64,000 nucleotides of DNA from Verrucomicrobiales bacterium (GCA_029212615.1 JARGPJ010000005.1:124001-188000), one strand, 5' to 3'. Shown: positions 33,939 through 43,449, counted from the first letter of the stretch. Numbers and translations: made by a program. Notes: generated by a model from the letters alone, not told the origin.

Positions 33939-34880
33939 ATGGCTGTCTTCTTTGATATCTTCCTTTCGGTTTGCCTTCCCATCCTTGTCCTCGCCGGTCT
34001 GGGATGGGGAATGGACCGGATCTTTGATCTGGACTTGAAGACCCTCGTCAAATTAAACATCTACCTCTTCGTTCCCGCTTTCATCCTGACACGACTTTCC
34101 AGCACCACGCTGGAGGGCGGGACCGGACTCGCCGTGGTCGGATTCACCATCGCAGTGATCCTCACGATGGGCGCGATGAGCTGGATAGTCTCCGCAGCCA
34201 CCGAAATCTCTCCGGCTCAGCGGTATTCGATGAAATTGAGTACCATGATCTACAACTGCGGGAATTGGGGAATCCCTCTCATGACGCTCGCTTTCGGCGA
34301 GTTGGGAGGTGTGATCCAGGTTTTTGTCCTTGCGACAATGAACGTGACCAGCTTCTCGCTCGGCGTCATCCTCGCCAATGCGGGAAGCCGGGATCGCAAA
34401 GGCTGGCTTCTTCCTATCCTGAAGCAGCCCTCCCCCTGGGCAGTCGCCTTCGCCCTGACTTTCCGGCATTTCGGAAATCCAATCGAGGAAGTGAATTTTA
34501 TCTGGGTGCCGCTGGACTACCTCGCCAACGCCCTCATCGCCTTTGCCCTGATTACCCTCGGGGTACAACTCTCAAAAACCAAACCTCCCGGCATCCGCGG
34601 CCCCCTTGGACACGCCCTTCTCATCAGGCTGATTGGAGGTCCTGCTGCGGCAATTCTCTTTACCTGGTGGTTCGGCTTTGACGGTCCTGTCGCTGCAATT
34701 CTGATCCTTGGTGCCGCCGCCCCCACGGCCGTGAATACCGCCCTTCTTGCCCATGAGTTTACTGCCGACAGTCGCTTTGCGGCGGCGGCAGTATTCTACT
34801 CGACCCTTGCCGCCTCCATCGTGGTCACGGCCATCCTTACAGTGCTCCGGGCCGGATGGATCCCGTGGGCGATTCCCTGA
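33939..34880 (+). CDS. AEC-family (auxin efflux carrier-like) permease
   Basis: This 313-residue membrane protein has about ten hydrophobic segments in two five-helix halves: FFDIFLSVCLPILVLAGLGW at the start and AAAVFYSTLAASIVVTAILTVL at the end. MIYNCGNWGIPLMTLAFGE contains the unwound-helix motif NxGNxGxP typical of AEC transporters. These carry malonate, malate or other carboxylates by secondary transport; the substrate here is unknown. The start ATG 33939 gives a usual N-terminus. It ends 3 bp from the convergent YeaQ-like gene. Confidence 0.9.
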   Translation: MAVFFDIFLSVCLPILVLAGLGWGMDRIFDLDLKTLVKLNIYLFVPAFILTRLSSTTLEGGTGLAVVGFTIAVILTMGAMSWIVSAATEISPAQRYSMKLSTMIYNCGNWGIPLMTLAFGELGGVIQVFVLATMNVTSFSLGVILANAGSRDRKGWLLPILKQPSPWAVAFALTFRHFGNPIEEVNFIWVPLDYLANALIAFALITLGVQLSKTKPPGIRGPLGHALLIRLIGGPAAAILFTWWFGFDGPVAAILILGAAAPTAVNTALLAHEFTADSRFAAAAVFYSTLAASIVVTAILTVLRAGWIPWAIP

Positions 34881-34883
34881 GGA

Positions 34884-35150
34884 TCACTTCTTCTTTCCGA
34901 GGATCAATCGATAGAGAAGGAGAATAATGACAACGCCCACCACCGATACCGCGATACTACGGAGATCAAAAGCGTTGCCGGCATTTGCGGTTCCGATGTC
35001 GAGAAGACCGGCCACATATTTTCCCACCACCGCGCCCGCGATACCTAATAGCGTCGTGATGAGACACCCCCCGGGATCTTTACCCGGGATGAGGAATTTT
35101 CCCAGGGCACCTGCAACAAAGCCAACAGCAATCGTGATTAACCAACTCAT
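34884..35150 (-). CDS. GlsB/YeaQ/YmgE-family stress-response membrane protein
   Basis: This 88-residue protein has three hydrophobic segments and the family pattern LITIAVGFVAGALGKFLIPGKDPGG, CLITTLLGIAGAVVGKYVAG, then a C-terminal helix before KKK. Family members (transglycosylase-associated proteins) are small inner-membrane proteins induced by stress; their biochemical role is unclear. It stands alone between an AEC transporter and an amino-acid ABC operon. Confidence 0.88.
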   Translation of the reverse strand: MSWLITIAVGFVAGALGKFLIPGKDPGGCLITTLLGIAGAVVGKYVAGLLDIGTANAGNAFDLRSIAVSVVGVVIILLLYRLILGKKK

Positions 35151-35211
35151 GTCATCATCATCACCAATCCCGCTCCGCCTGTCGAGTCACGAATGTGAAG
35201 CTGGAACAGCT

Positions 35212-35946
35212 TTACCACTTCATGACCTTCTCGAGAAAGCATGACACCGTCTCTGTCGCTGGGGACTCAAAGAGATCCTTTGAGGGGGCATCTTCGATAC
35301 ACCTTCCCTCAGCGAGGAAGACAACGTGATCCGCAGAGCCTTTCGCAAAACCCATTTCATGAGTGGATAGAATAATCTGCTGACCGCTTTCACACAGCTC
35401 TGCGATGAGATCGAGGACTTCCGCCTTCATCTCCGGATCGAGAGCTGAAGTCGGCTCATCAAGCAGCAGAAGAGCCGGATCGTGGGCCATGGCGCGGGCA
35501 AGAGCGATACGCTGCTGCTGCCCCCCGGAGAGCTGACCGGGCTGCTTACGGACGTGATCCGTGAGACGAAATCTTTCGACCACTTCTTCAGCTCGCTCCG
35601 TGGCCTGAGCCCTGCTTCGACCGTATACCTCGGCGAGCGGAAGCACGATATTTTCCAGGGCAGTGAGGTGCGGAAAGAGATTGAACGATTGGAAGAGAAA
35701 CCCGTTGCCCCGCCGGACTTCCCGCAGCCCCGCCTCCTCAGAAGGCAGTGGCTGCCCATCTATTTTCACGATCCCGGTCGTGGGTACTTCGAGGCCGCCG
35801 ATGAGCCTCAGAAAAGTTGATTTTCCACTACCGGAAGGCCCGATCATAGCCAACACCTGCACGTCTCCCTCAAGCGACAGCGAGACACCGTCGACTGCCT
35901 TCGTCGCGCCGTAAGTCTTGCTCAGTTCAACGGTTTCAATTTTCAT
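35212..35946 (-). CDS. Amino-acid ABC transporter ATP-binding protein (GlnQ-like)
   Basis: This is a 244-residue ATPase of a polar amino-acid importer. It has Walker A GPSGSGKST, the Q-loop in GFLFQSFNLFPHLTALENI, signature LSGGQQQRIALARAMA, Walker B ALLLLDEPTSALDPE and the H-loop STHEMGF. The AENI and EM features match the PAAT family. Its start overlaps the permease stop by 11 bp, so both are made from one message. The substrate-binding protein is not encoded beside it within the window. Confidence 0.94.
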   Translation of the reverse strand: MKIETVELSKTYGATKAVDGVSLSLEGDVQVLAMIGPSGSGKSTFLRLIGGLEVPTTGIVKIDGQPLPSEEAGLREVRRGNGFLFQSFNLFPHLTALENIVLPLAEVYGRSRAQATERAEEVVERFRLTDHVRKQPGQLSGGQQQRIALARAMAHDPALLLLDEPTSALDPEMKAEVLDLIAELCESGQQIILSTHEMGFAKGSADHVVFLAEGRCIEDAPSKDLFESPATETVSCFLEKVMKW

Positions 35947-36670
35947 AGGCGAAATGCTTTTCGAGAGCCCGGCTCAGGACCGAGATCGGAAAGGTAAGGA
36001 TGAAGTACCCCAGGATGAGCGGGAGGTAGGACTCGAAGGTCGCATAGGTGTTCGCATTCGTCTCCCGCGCCTGCATCGTGAACTCATGAACGCTGATTAC
36101 GAAGAGCAGGGACGAGTCCTTGATGAGGTTGGCAAACTGTCCTGCTGAGGCCGGCAGGACCCGTCGGATCGCCTGCGGGATGATCACATGACGGTAAGTC
36201 TGAAACTCAGAAAACCCGATCGCCTTAGCGGAGAGCCATTGCGACTTCGGGATCGACTCGATCCCTCCCCGAAAAATCTCGGCAAGATAGGCTGCTGAAA
36301 AGCAGGAAAGAATGACGAGGCCGACCCCGAAACGACTGTCCCAACCGATTGTGTCGGCGATGAGGTAGTAACCAATCAGGATCTGGGTGAGAAGGGGGGT
36401 TCCCCGGATAATCTCAATAAAAGTGCGGGAAAGGAGACGGGGAATCCGATGAGGCAGGAGCTGCCCGGCGGTGAGAAGCGCCCCGATAACAATACTCAGG
36501 ACGAGGGCACCGGCAGAGATGAGAAGAGTCGTCGACCAGCCGTTGAGGAAGTTCCTCCAGTAGGGGGCAATCGCGGACCACTGATATTCATGGGACGCGA
36601 CGACCCAGAAAACGAAGCAAAAAGTTGCTCCCAGCAGGATCGAAACCGTCAAACTGATGAATAACTTCAC
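35936..36670 (-). CDS. Amino-acid ABC transporter permease (GlnP-like)
   Basis: This 244-residue inner-membrane subunit has about five helices. The EAA-type loop reads YLAEIFRGGIESIPKSQWLSAKAIGFSEFQTYRHVIIPQA, the hallmark of the His/Glu/Gln/Arg permease family. FIEIIRGTPLLTQILIGYY is also typical. The downstream ATPase overlaps it, and a CobW GTPase ends 6 bp upstream, so the three genes may form one transcript. Unusually for this family, no binding-protein gene is adjacent. Confidence 0.92.
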   Translation of the reverse strand: MKLFISLTVSILLGATFCFVFWVVASHEYQWSAIAPYWRNFLNGWSTTLLISAGALVLSIVIGALLTAGQLLPHRIPRLLSRTFIEIIRGTPLLTQILIGYYLIADTIGWDSRFGVGLVILSCFSAAYLAEIFRGGIESIPKSQWLSAKAIGFSEFQTYRHVIIPQAIRRVLPASAGQFANLIKDSSLLFVISVHEFTMQARETNANTYATFESYLPLILGYFILTFPISVLSRALEKHFAYEN

Positions 36671-36676
36671 GATAGA

Positions 36677-37810
36677 TCAGGTGGCGGTATCAGCAGTGAT
36701 GCGATGAGTCGGAACAGGCATCCCGGGGCGAAAATGCTCGAGATGCGCAATACGGAAGAGAAGCCCGCCGTCCTCGGCGATGACTTTCTCGAGGGCTTTG
36801 TCAGCGGCTTCCTCCAGGGTATCCGGGTCGACCTCAGCGCGAATATTGAGAAGTAGCTCCCCGTCATCAATCGGCTCGTAGAGGTGATGGGACAGCTCCG
36901 GATCGGAGTCCCCCCTCACGAGGTTGATCGCCGCGATCTCCATCGGATCACCCATCGGATTCAAAGTCATCTTGAGATGAGCAACCTCCGCCCCCGCCTC
37001 GTCGAGCTTTTGACGCAAGGTCAGGGCTACCGCTTTGAGTATCTCGTTCCCGTCAAACTCATCGATTGGCCCGCGATCGTCACAGCGGATCTCCACCGTC
37101 GCATTCAGCCACCCTAACAAAGCTTCACCTTCCCCGTAGCGTTCGTAGTCAATTTCCAGAAAGCGACCGACGTTCATCTCAGCATTGAGGGTTGCCTCGA
37201 ACCATGCTTCGCACCCGGTTCCCTCCCTTGCCGAGATTTCAAAAATTTTCGCCTCGGGAAACTCCCGGGCCATCGCATCACGCAGCGCCGAGAGTCCTTC
37301 CTCATCCATGAGGTCCAGTTTGTTGATGACAATGAATTCCGCCTCCTCGAGCTGTTTCCGATAAATATAGGTCACATTCTCGGAGAACTTTCTCCCTTCA
37401 ACCAAGCCCAGAATCTGACTCGCCCTGATTGGATCAACGAGGACACTCATGGGGGAAACCAGATAATCCTCTCCGTATATCTTCTGTAGAGGCAGACTCA
37501 CCGTGGCAACAAGATCGGTGCAGCTGCCGACCGGCTCTGCCAGAAAAACTTCAGGCCGGGTCTCAGCCGTCAAGGTCGTGGCGGCATCGATCAATGAATT
37601 AAAGCGACAGCAGAAACAACCACCGGAAATCTCCTCCACCGGGAATGAATTAGATCGACCGATCGCGGAATCGACGAGCCCTGCTCCCTGATCGTTGGTG
37701 ATCAATCCGACCCGCTTACCCCGTTCATCGAGATAGCTGGCAAAACGCTGAATCACGGTGGTCTTTCCTGCGCCGAGGAAGCCGCCAATCATGAGGTATC
37801 GTGAAGGCAT
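36677..37810 (-). CDS. CobW/COG0523-family GTPase (metal chaperone type)
   Basis: This 377-residue G3E GTPase has Walker A GGFLGAGKTT near the start, a metal-binding GGCFCC motif (the CxCC signature), and INKLDLMDEEG as the guanine-specificity NKxD motif. COG0523 proteins deliver zinc, cobalt or related metals to target enzymes. The C-terminal region (DGELLLNIRAEVDPDTLEEAADKA) is longer than the usual CobW C-domain and has no His-rich tail. The target is unknown. It precedes the amino-acid ABC permease by 6 bp, which may be only incidental operon linkage. Confidence 0.88.
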   Translation of the reverse strand: MPSRYLMIGGFLGAGKTTVIQRFASYLDERGKRVGLITNDQGAGLVDSAIGRSNSFPVEEISGGCFCCRFNSLIDAATTLTAETRPEVFLAEPVGSCTDLVATVSLPLQKIYGEDYLVSPMSVLVDPIRASQILGLVEGRKFSENVTYIYRKQLEEAEFIVINKLDLMDEEGLSALRDAMAREFPEAKIFEISAREGTGCEAWFEATLNAEMNVGRFLEIDYERYGEGEALLGWLNATVEIRCDDRGPIDEFDGNEILKAVALTLRQKLDEAGAEVAHLKMTLNPMGDPMEIAAINLVRGDSDPELSHHLYEPIDDGELLLNIRAEVDPDTLEEAADKALEKVIAEDGGLLFRIAHLEHFRPGMPVPTHRITADTAT

Positions 37811-37898
37811 GGGGAACGCTCCGCGTTCAAGGTCGAACTTTCAACTTACAACTTTCACCCTTGAAGGTTCAGGGAGGCACGCATGGTGCGCTCCGCGA

Positions 37899-38348
37899 TC
37901 AGTACCCTTCCTCCTGCATCTTTTCGATAAGTTTACTGAGGTGCTCAACATAACCGTCAACATCGACACTGGTCGCTTCGGGTTCGCCCTTAATCGAATA
38001 GAGCCACCCGTCTTCGTAGGGCGAACTTTTCACGATACAGGCGTCCTCTTCGAGAATGGGATTGCCGCGCACAAAAGAACCTTCCATCACACAGAAGAGA
38101 TCACTTGCCGCTTTGAATCCCTCTACATAGCCGATTTGCTGCCCGGAAGTCACGGATCCCCCTTCGGGAACTTCGTAGCGTGCTTCCACCAATTCACCGA
38201 GCATTCGAGTCGCAAACTTGGTGAAACCAACGCGCCAGATGCCGGGGGTTCCCTGTTCTTCTTTCATCCAGTAGTGACTGAGAGAGTAGGTGTAGTCCAC
38301 CGGAAGCCTCGCAGAAAAGCGGGCGTGTTTGAATCGAACAAATTCCAT
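37899..38348 (-). CDS. Glycine cleavage H-like (lipoyl-domain) protein
   Basis: This 149-residue protein follows the GcvH pattern: HYWMKEEQGTPGIWRVGFTKFATRMLGELVEARY, then GQQIGYVEGFKAASDLFCVMEG, NPILEEDACIVKSSPYEDGWL. Lys79 sits where the lipoyl-lysine is in H proteins (VEGFKA against the usual VESVKA). H proteins carry the aminomethyl group in glycine cleavage. No gcvT or gcvP is in the window, so it may be a stand-alone lipoyl carrier. Its ATG lies one base after the stop of the squalene/phytoene synthase gene (TAAGATG), indicating coupling. Confidence 0.8.
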   Translation of the reverse strand: MEFVRFKHARFSARLPVDYTYSLSHYWMKEEQGTPGIWRVGFTKFATRMLGELVEARYEVPEGGSVTSGQQIGYVEGFKAASDLFCVMEGSFVRGNPILEEDACIVKSSPYEDGWLYSIKGEPEATSVDVDGYVEHLSKLIEKMQEEGY

Positions 38349-38349
38349 C

Positions 38350-39189
38350 TTAAGCTAAAAATTTTGCCCGGAGAAATTCAGCTATCATCCGGGGCTTCGT
38401 GAGGCGATACCGCTTTTCAAAGACGCGATAACCGTCGCTTTCCATTTCTTCAAGAATGCGAAAATAAATACGTCGCATCAATTCAGCAGAACGCATGGAT
38501 TTGCGATCCCCCTCTGGAAGTGCCGCAACGGCCCGGGCGTAGAACTCCCGCGCAACCTGACTCTCATGCTTCATGAGTCGCTCAAAGCAGGCCCGGTCTG
38601 GCTGTCCTCCGAGGATATCCTCTTTCGACAATCCAAAGCGGACAAGATCTTCGAGCGGAAGAAAGACACGATCCTCTTCGGCATCCTCACCGACATCACG
38701 CATGATATTGGTCCACTGCAGAGCGTAACCTAACTGCTCAGCATACTCGCGCGAGGCAGGTTCTTCCGCTCCGAATAGTCGAATACTGACGAGGCCAACC
38801 GCGCTCGCGACAAGGTAACAGTACTGCATCAAATCTTCGCGTGTCTCAAAATCACGGGGCGTGAGATCCGTCTCGACGCCGTCAACGATCGCCTCCAACT
38901 CACTGGCATCAAGGTCCCGTCTTCTCTGCAATTCTACCATCTCGGTCTCGATCCCGGGGCGAAAATCAGATGCCTCGCCCCTGATCAAGGTGCGCCATCT
39001 CAAGAGACCTTTTTCTCTCACTTCGTCACTCAGGCCCGGCTCATCGGCAAGATCATCGACGACACGACAGAATGCGTAGAAGACGCGCATGTCGTCGCGC
39101 TTCGACTTTGGTAACACGGCAAGGGCAAACGCCAGGTTCGATCCGCTGCGATGGACGATCTCAGTAGATGTGGCGTTGACGAGGTCCAC
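38350..39189 (-). CDS. Squalene/phytoene synthase family protein (HpnD-like)
   Basis: This 279-residue prenyl-condensing enzyme has both Asp-rich sites: FCRVVDDLADE near residue 45 and LQWTNIMRDVGEDAEEDRVFLP near 160. Members join two prenyl diphosphates to presqualene diphosphate or phytoene. The sequence is closest in style to the HpnC/HpnD and squalene-synthase branch used for hopanoids or squalene. A carotenoid role is possible, because a MerR/sigma pair of a type often linked to carotenoids lies 4 kb away. No other isoprenoid gene is present in the window. Confidence 0.85.
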   Translation of the reverse strand: MDLVNATSTEIVHRSGSNLAFALAVLPKSKRDDMRVFYAFCRVVDDLADEPGLSDEVREKGLLRWRTLIRGEASDFRPGIETEMVELQRRRDLDASELEAIVDGVETDLTPRDFETREDLMQYCYLVASAVGLVSIRLFGAEEPASREYAEQLGYALQWTNIMRDVGEDAEEDRVFLPLEDLVRFGLSKEDILGGQPDRACFERLMKHESQVAREFYARAVAALPEGDRKSMRSAELMRRIYFRILEEMESDGYRVFEKRYRLTKPRMIAEFLRAKFLA

Positions 39190-39216
39190 AACAAACGGCG
39201 GGAGGACAATGGAATT

Positions 39217-40425
39217 CTATCGGACTTTACCGAAATGATGACCTAAGGGATAGTAGACCACCGCAGCGCGGCCGACGATATTCTTCTCCGGCACGATGCC
39301 CCAACTCCTGGAATCAGAGCTGTTGGCACTGTTGTCACCCATGGCCCAGTAGGACTTTTCAGGAAGCGTGATCGACTGTTTTCCCTGCCCCGTGTATCCC
39401 ACGTATGGCGCGGTCTGCTCCATCACGCCAACGATTCCCGGTTCGGTCGCAACCTCACCGTTCACCAGGAGCCTGGGCGGTTTGATCTCGAGGGTATCCC
39501 CGGGGAGCCCGGTGAGTCTCTTGATATAGTGCTGCGACCCCTGACGAGGATCGAGCGTGCGCTGGATGTAACTGATGTCCTGAGTATTAAAGACAAAGAC
39601 CTCGCCGCGGGTCGGCTTCTTCCAGTGATAGACAAACTTATTCACGACCAGTTGGTCACCGGTATCGACATAGCCCTGCGCAATCACCTGCCCTTTCTTG
39701 ATCGGAACCGTTTTGATAAAACCCGGGTTCGCACTGAGCTGGCGGTTGAGAAGATTGATGATCCGAGAGTCAGTTCCCGGAGCACTGAATTTGTGGCCGT
39801 TTTTAGTAATCAGGTAGGTCCGCGGGAAAAAGATAAAGTGGGTTTTCCCGTAGAAATGTTTCTCATCGAGGATAAGCGCGTCATCCTCGGTCGCAATCCA
39901 CTCGACGTGGCTTCGCCCGTACCAGAACTTATCCCACAGGAGCTGAGGAATTCCCGGCTTCTCATAGTCATCCGGCGCATGGTAGCGCGCATTCGGATTC
40001 ACCTCTTTAGTGGGATAAGCGATGATGCCGTTCAAGGTCGGCTGCATTGAGCCGGTCGGTATTTTAAACTGCTGGATAAAATAAGCCCGGATCCCCATCG
40101 CGATGACAACCGCCACGAAAATCACTTCAATGTTCTCTTTCCAGGCCGACGCGCTGTAGCTCTTCACCGACTTCTTACACGTTTCCGTGAGGTCTTTAGC
40201 CAACTCCTCGAGGTCTTTCCGCTTCGACCCCTTGTCTGCGAGAGCCGTCGTGAAGGCTTCATTTTTCTTCACGATGAGTGACTTCTTCTCATCCGTGATG
40301 AGGTCGTCGTTATAGCGAAGGAATTTCCGGACCCCCTTGAGAAGGGCCAGCCCCTCTTTGATCCCCTTCTTATCAAGAGGCAACTCAGCGAGTTCCTCCT
40401 TAGAGAGTTTCTTGAACATGAACAT
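39217..40425 (-). CDS. lepB: Signal peptidase I
   Basis: LepB removes signal peptides from exported proteins at the inner membrane. The 402-residue protein is larger than usual. A soluble helical N-terminal stretch of about 95 residues precedes a membrane segment (NIEVIFVAVVIAMGIRAYFI). The catalytic Ser is in IPTGSMQPTL and the Lys in HYIKRLTGLPGD; MGDNSANSSDSRSWG is box E. A long insertion (about residues 135-240) lies between the Ser and Lys boxes. It follows lepA by 15 bp, the conserved lepA-lepB order. Confidence 0.95.
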   Translation of the reverse strand: MFMFKKLSKEELAELPLDKKGIKEGLALLKGVRKFLRYNDDLITDEKKSLIVKKNEAFTTALADKGSKRKDLEELAKDLTETCKKSVKSYSASAWKENIEVIFVAVVIAMGIRAYFIQQFKIPTGSMQPTLNGIIAYPTKEVNPNARYHAPDDYEKPGIPQLLWDKFWYGRSHVEWIATEDDALILDEKHFYGKTHFIFFPRTYLITKNGHKFSAPGTDSRIINLLNRQLSANPGFIKTVPIKKGQVIAQGYVDTGDQLVVNKFVYHWKKPTRGEVFVFNTQDISYIQRTLDPRQGSQHYIKRLTGLPGDTLEIKPPRLLVNGEVATEPGIVGVMEQTAPYVGYTGQGKQSITLPEKSYWAMGDNSANSSDSRSWGIVPEKNIVGRAAVVYYPLGHHFGKVR

Positions 40426-40440
40426 GGGCTGTAAAATGGG

Positions 40441-42237
40441 TCAGTCTGTTTTGAGGACTTTGATGAATGCATCCTGCGGGATATTCACCCGGCCAATGGC
40501 CTTCATCTTTTTCTTTCCCTCTTTCTGCTTCTCAAGAAGCTTCCGCTTTCGGGAAATATCACCGCCATAACACTTCGCGGTCACATTCTTTCGCATCGCG
40601 GTGATCGATTCACGGGCAATAATCTTACCGCCGATCGTCGCCTGAATCGCAACGGTGAACATCTGCTGCGGGATCACTTCCTTAAGCTTAGCCGCCAGAT
40701 GACGTCCGCGGTACTCAGCCTTGTCGCGGTGGACGATAACCGAAAAGGCATCGACCGATTCACCGGCAATGAGCATGTCCATCTTCACCAGCTTACCGGG
40801 TTGATAATCGGCATGCTCATAATCCATGCTCCCGTAACCCCTGGTCATGCTTTTGAGGCGGTCGTTAAAATCGACGAGAATCTCATTGAGCGGAAGAATG
40901 CAGGTAAGCAGAACCCGTGTCGCGTCGAGGGTCTCGGTGTTGAGCAACTCCCCCCGCTTCTCAGCAACAAGTTTCATCATGTCGCCAATGTAATCATTCG
41001 GCGTCATGATATACGCCTTCACCGTAGGCTCGAGAATCTCCGTGATGTGCTGCGGCTCGGGAAGGTAGCTTGGATTGTCGACTTCAAGTTCCTCGCCATT
41101 GGTCTTGATCACCTTGTAAACCACCCCGGGATAGGTCGAGATTACATCCATGTTGAACTCGCGGCGCAAGCGCTCCTGCACAATTTCCATGTGTAGCAGA
41201 CCGAGAAAACCGCACCGGAAACCAAATCCCAAAGCGGTCGAACTTTCCGCCTGATAGCTGAAAGCCGCATCGTTGATCTGGAGCTTACCCATCGCCAACT
41301 TGAGTTGCTCAAAGTCGTCCGTCGAAATCGGATAGATTCCGCTGAAGACCATTGGCTGAATATCTTTAAACCCGGGAAGCGGCTTATCAGAGGGATTGCG
41401 GGATTCTGTGATCGTGTCGCCGATTTTCACCTCACTCGAGGTTTTCATGTTTGCGATAAGATAACCGACATCTCCTGCTTTCAGGGAATCGCGGGGACTC
41501 TGCTTTGGTGTAAACACCCCGACTTCCTTAACATCGTAGGTTTTTCCTGTCGCCATCGTGCGCATCCCCGTGCCCCGCTTCACCTCGCCACTCATGACGC
41601 GAACGTAGCTGACCACGCCGCGATAGGCGTCGAAAACGGAGTCAAAAACGGAAGCCCGCAAAATCTCGTCTTCAGGCTCTGCCGGTGGCGGAATGCGTTC
41701 GACCACCGCTTCAAGAATTTCCTGAATCCCGATTCCCATCTTGGCGCTAGCCTCGATCGCCTCTTCGCCGGGGATAGCAAGAATGTCCTCAAGCTGCTTT
41801 CTGACCGCCTCAACATCAGCATTAGGAAGATCGATTTTATTGATCACGGGGATCACTCTGAGGTTGGCTTCATTCGCAAGATGAACATTGGCAACCGTTT
41901 GGGCCTCAACTCCTTGAGCAGCATCAACAAGAAGAAGTGCCCCTTCGCAAGCGGCGAGACTGCGGCTCACTTCATAGGAAAAATCAACGTGGCCCGGCGT
42001 GTCGAGAAGGTTTAACTTATAGGTCTTCCCGTCCGATGCAGGATACATCATCGTCACCGGGTGGGACTTGATTGTGATGCCCCGCTCGCGCTCCAGATCC
42101 ATGGAATCAAGCTGCTGAGCCTGAGAATCGCGCATCGCGACAGTTTGCGTTGATTCAAGAAGACGATCCGAGAGGGTCGTCTTCCCGTGATCAATATGAG
42201 CAATGATCGAGAAGTTACGTGTCAATTCAATAGCCAT
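40441..42237 (-). CDS. lepA: Elongation factor 4 (LepA)
   Basis: LepA is a ribosome-associated GTPase that back-translocates or aids ribosome biogenesis. The 598 residues match the family length. G1 is AHIDHGKTTLSDRL, G3 DTPGHVDFSYEVSRSLAACEGALLLVDAAQG, G4 INKIDLPNAD. The C-terminal LepA-specific region includes GYGSMDYEHADYQPGKLVKMDMLI and AKCYGGDISRKRKLLEKQKEGKKKMK. lepB follows 15 bp downstream, so the two are co-transcribed. Confidence 0.98.
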   Translation of the reverse strand: MAIELTRNFSIIAHIDHGKTTLSDRLLESTQTVAMRDSQAQQLDSMDLERERGITIKSHPVTMMYPASDGKTYKLNLLDTPGHVDFSYEVSRSLAACEGALLLVDAAQGVEAQTVANVHLANEANLRVIPVINKIDLPNADVEAVRKQLEDILAIPGEEAIEASAKMGIGIQEILEAVVERIPPPAEPEDEILRASVFDSVFDAYRGVVSYVRVMSGEVKRGTGMRTMATGKTYDVKEVGVFTPKQSPRDSLKAGDVGYLIANMKTSSEVKIGDTITESRNPSDKPLPGFKDIQPMVFSGIYPISTDDFEQLKLAMGKLQINDAAFSYQAESSTALGFGFRCGFLGLLHMEIVQERLRREFNMDVISTYPGVVYKVIKTNGEELEVDNPSYLPEPQHITEILEPTVKAYIMTPNDYIGDMMKLVAEKRGELLNTETLDATRVLLTCILPLNEILVDFNDRLKSMTRGYGSMDYEHADYQPGKLVKMDMLIAGESVDAFSVIVHRDKAEYRGRHLAAKLKEVIPQQMFTVAIQATIGGKIIARESITAMRKNVTAKCYGGDISRKRKLLEKQKEGKKKMKAIGRVNIPQDAFIKVLKTD

Positions 42238-42345
42238 TTCAGAGAGGCCGGCCGTGCAAAATCACCGGGCCGAAACCTAGTGTGATCCTGCTGAATGTAA
42301 ACGGGTTTCCGCCCCCCGGAGAGACGGTCCCGACAATGAAATGAC

Positions 42346-43350
42346 TTAAAGGGAAATGCCTTCCTGAATCAGCACTTCAGAAAGAGCGTTTTCCATGCGG
42401 GAGCGACACTCAGCGGTAGTGCGGTGGAGAAAGCCGTGAAGTGCCGCGTCCTCCGGGCTCCTATCCTCGCACTGCTCACTGTAGCGTTCAAAAGCCGAGA
42501 GATCGGAAAGCAAACTCGTGAGGTGCTGAGGGCACTCGCACTTCACGAGAGCAGACCTTGCCGCAATACGAACCAGCTCCTCATCGGAAAATTTTCTCGG
42601 CGGTATATCATCAACAGAGGGACGTTCAAAATGGGGTCCGGCATTCTCTAACTCCGGGTCGTCAGTGACCTCCCCGGTACGCAACGCAAGCTGGATCTCG
42701 ACATGACACGCCATCTGGATCCCGGTGGAATCCACCGGACCGCGAAGAGCAGCGATCTTCTTTAAATCGAGCTGTTGAATGAGATCCTCCTGAGCAAAGC
42801 GATAAACAAGAATGGCCCGTCTGACATTCATTTTCGAGACCGCCTCCTGAAGTTCACGGATCTCGTCTTCAAAAAGAGTGGCATACTCGACGATCAACAA
42901 GTCAATCGACCCGGGCCGAAGCGCCTCCAGGAGTTCGGTCAGAGTTGTGAATTCCCCCACCACTCTCAGGGCATTGGTGTTATCAGCCGCCTCTCTCACA
43001 GCCTGTCTCACGATTGTCCCGACCAAACCAATCCGACAGGCACCGACTGGCGAGACCTCCTCGAGTGCCTCAACTGCGCCACTGGATGCCATGACACTGG
43101 CGAGTCGCTCCTCAAGTTGAGACGTCGTCAATCCGGCTACACTGCCGATGGAATGCCCGTTATCGACTAATGTTTTCAACAAAGAGAGCCGTCGGATGTC
43201 TAACTGATTGTACTGACGGCGCTTGCTGTCACTTCGACGAGGTTCAACCACATTATAACGCCGCTCCCAAACACGCAGAACATGAGAAGAAATGCCGGTA
43301 AGCCTTGCTACAGCACTGATTTCAAAAATTTCTTCATTTTGATTTTCCAT
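42346..43350 (-). CDS. MerR-family transcriptional regulator
   Basis: This 334-residue regulator has an N-terminal MerR helix-turn-helix (EIFEISAVARLTGISSHVLRVWERRYNVVEPRRSDSKRRQY, residues about 8-50) of the CarA/CarH/LitR subtype. That is followed by a Rossmann-like domain (RIGLVGTIVRQAV, GSIDLLIVEYATLFEDEIRELQ, AILVYRF). The cobalamin-binding ExxH motif of CarH/LitR is not visible, so it is probably not a B12 photoreceptor. It is divergent from a sigma-factor gene with 128 bp between starts, and a MerR-style promoter lies in that gap. A regulatory link between the two is inferred. Confidence 0.85.
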   Translation of the reverse strand: MENQNEEIFEISAVARLTGISSHVLRVWERRYNVVEPRRSDSKRRQYNQLDIRRLSLLKTLVDNGHSIGSVAGLTTSQLEERLASVMASSGAVEALEEVSPVGACRIGLVGTIVRQAVREAADNTNALRVVGEFTTLTELLEALRPGSIDLLIVEYATLFEDEIRELQEAVSKMNVRRAILVYRFAQEDLIQQLDLKKIAALRGPVDSTGIQMACHVEIQLALRTGEVTDDPELENAGPHFERPSVDDIPPRKFSDEELVRIAARSALVKCECPQHLTSLLSDLSAFERYSEQCEDRSPEDAALHGFLHRTTAECRSRMENALSEVLIQEGISL

Positions 43351-43418
43351 GAAATAAAAAACAGATTTTCAGGGGTTACGCCCCTCAAGACGCCTTCACC
43401 TTAAATTGGAAAATAAAC

Positions 43419-43449
43419 TTGTCGATATCTTGTAAATAGACAATAATTA
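43419..43449 (+). promoter_or_regulatory. MerR-type promoter candidate with 19-bp spacer
   Basis: TTGTCG (43419-43424) and TAATTA (43444-43449) are separated by exactly 19 bp. The inverted pair TTGTC...GACAA (43419-43423 and 43439-43443) lies across the spacer. MerR-type activators use long 19-20 bp spacers with a dyad between -35 and -10. It would drive the sigma-factor gene starting at 43479. Confidence 0.45.
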
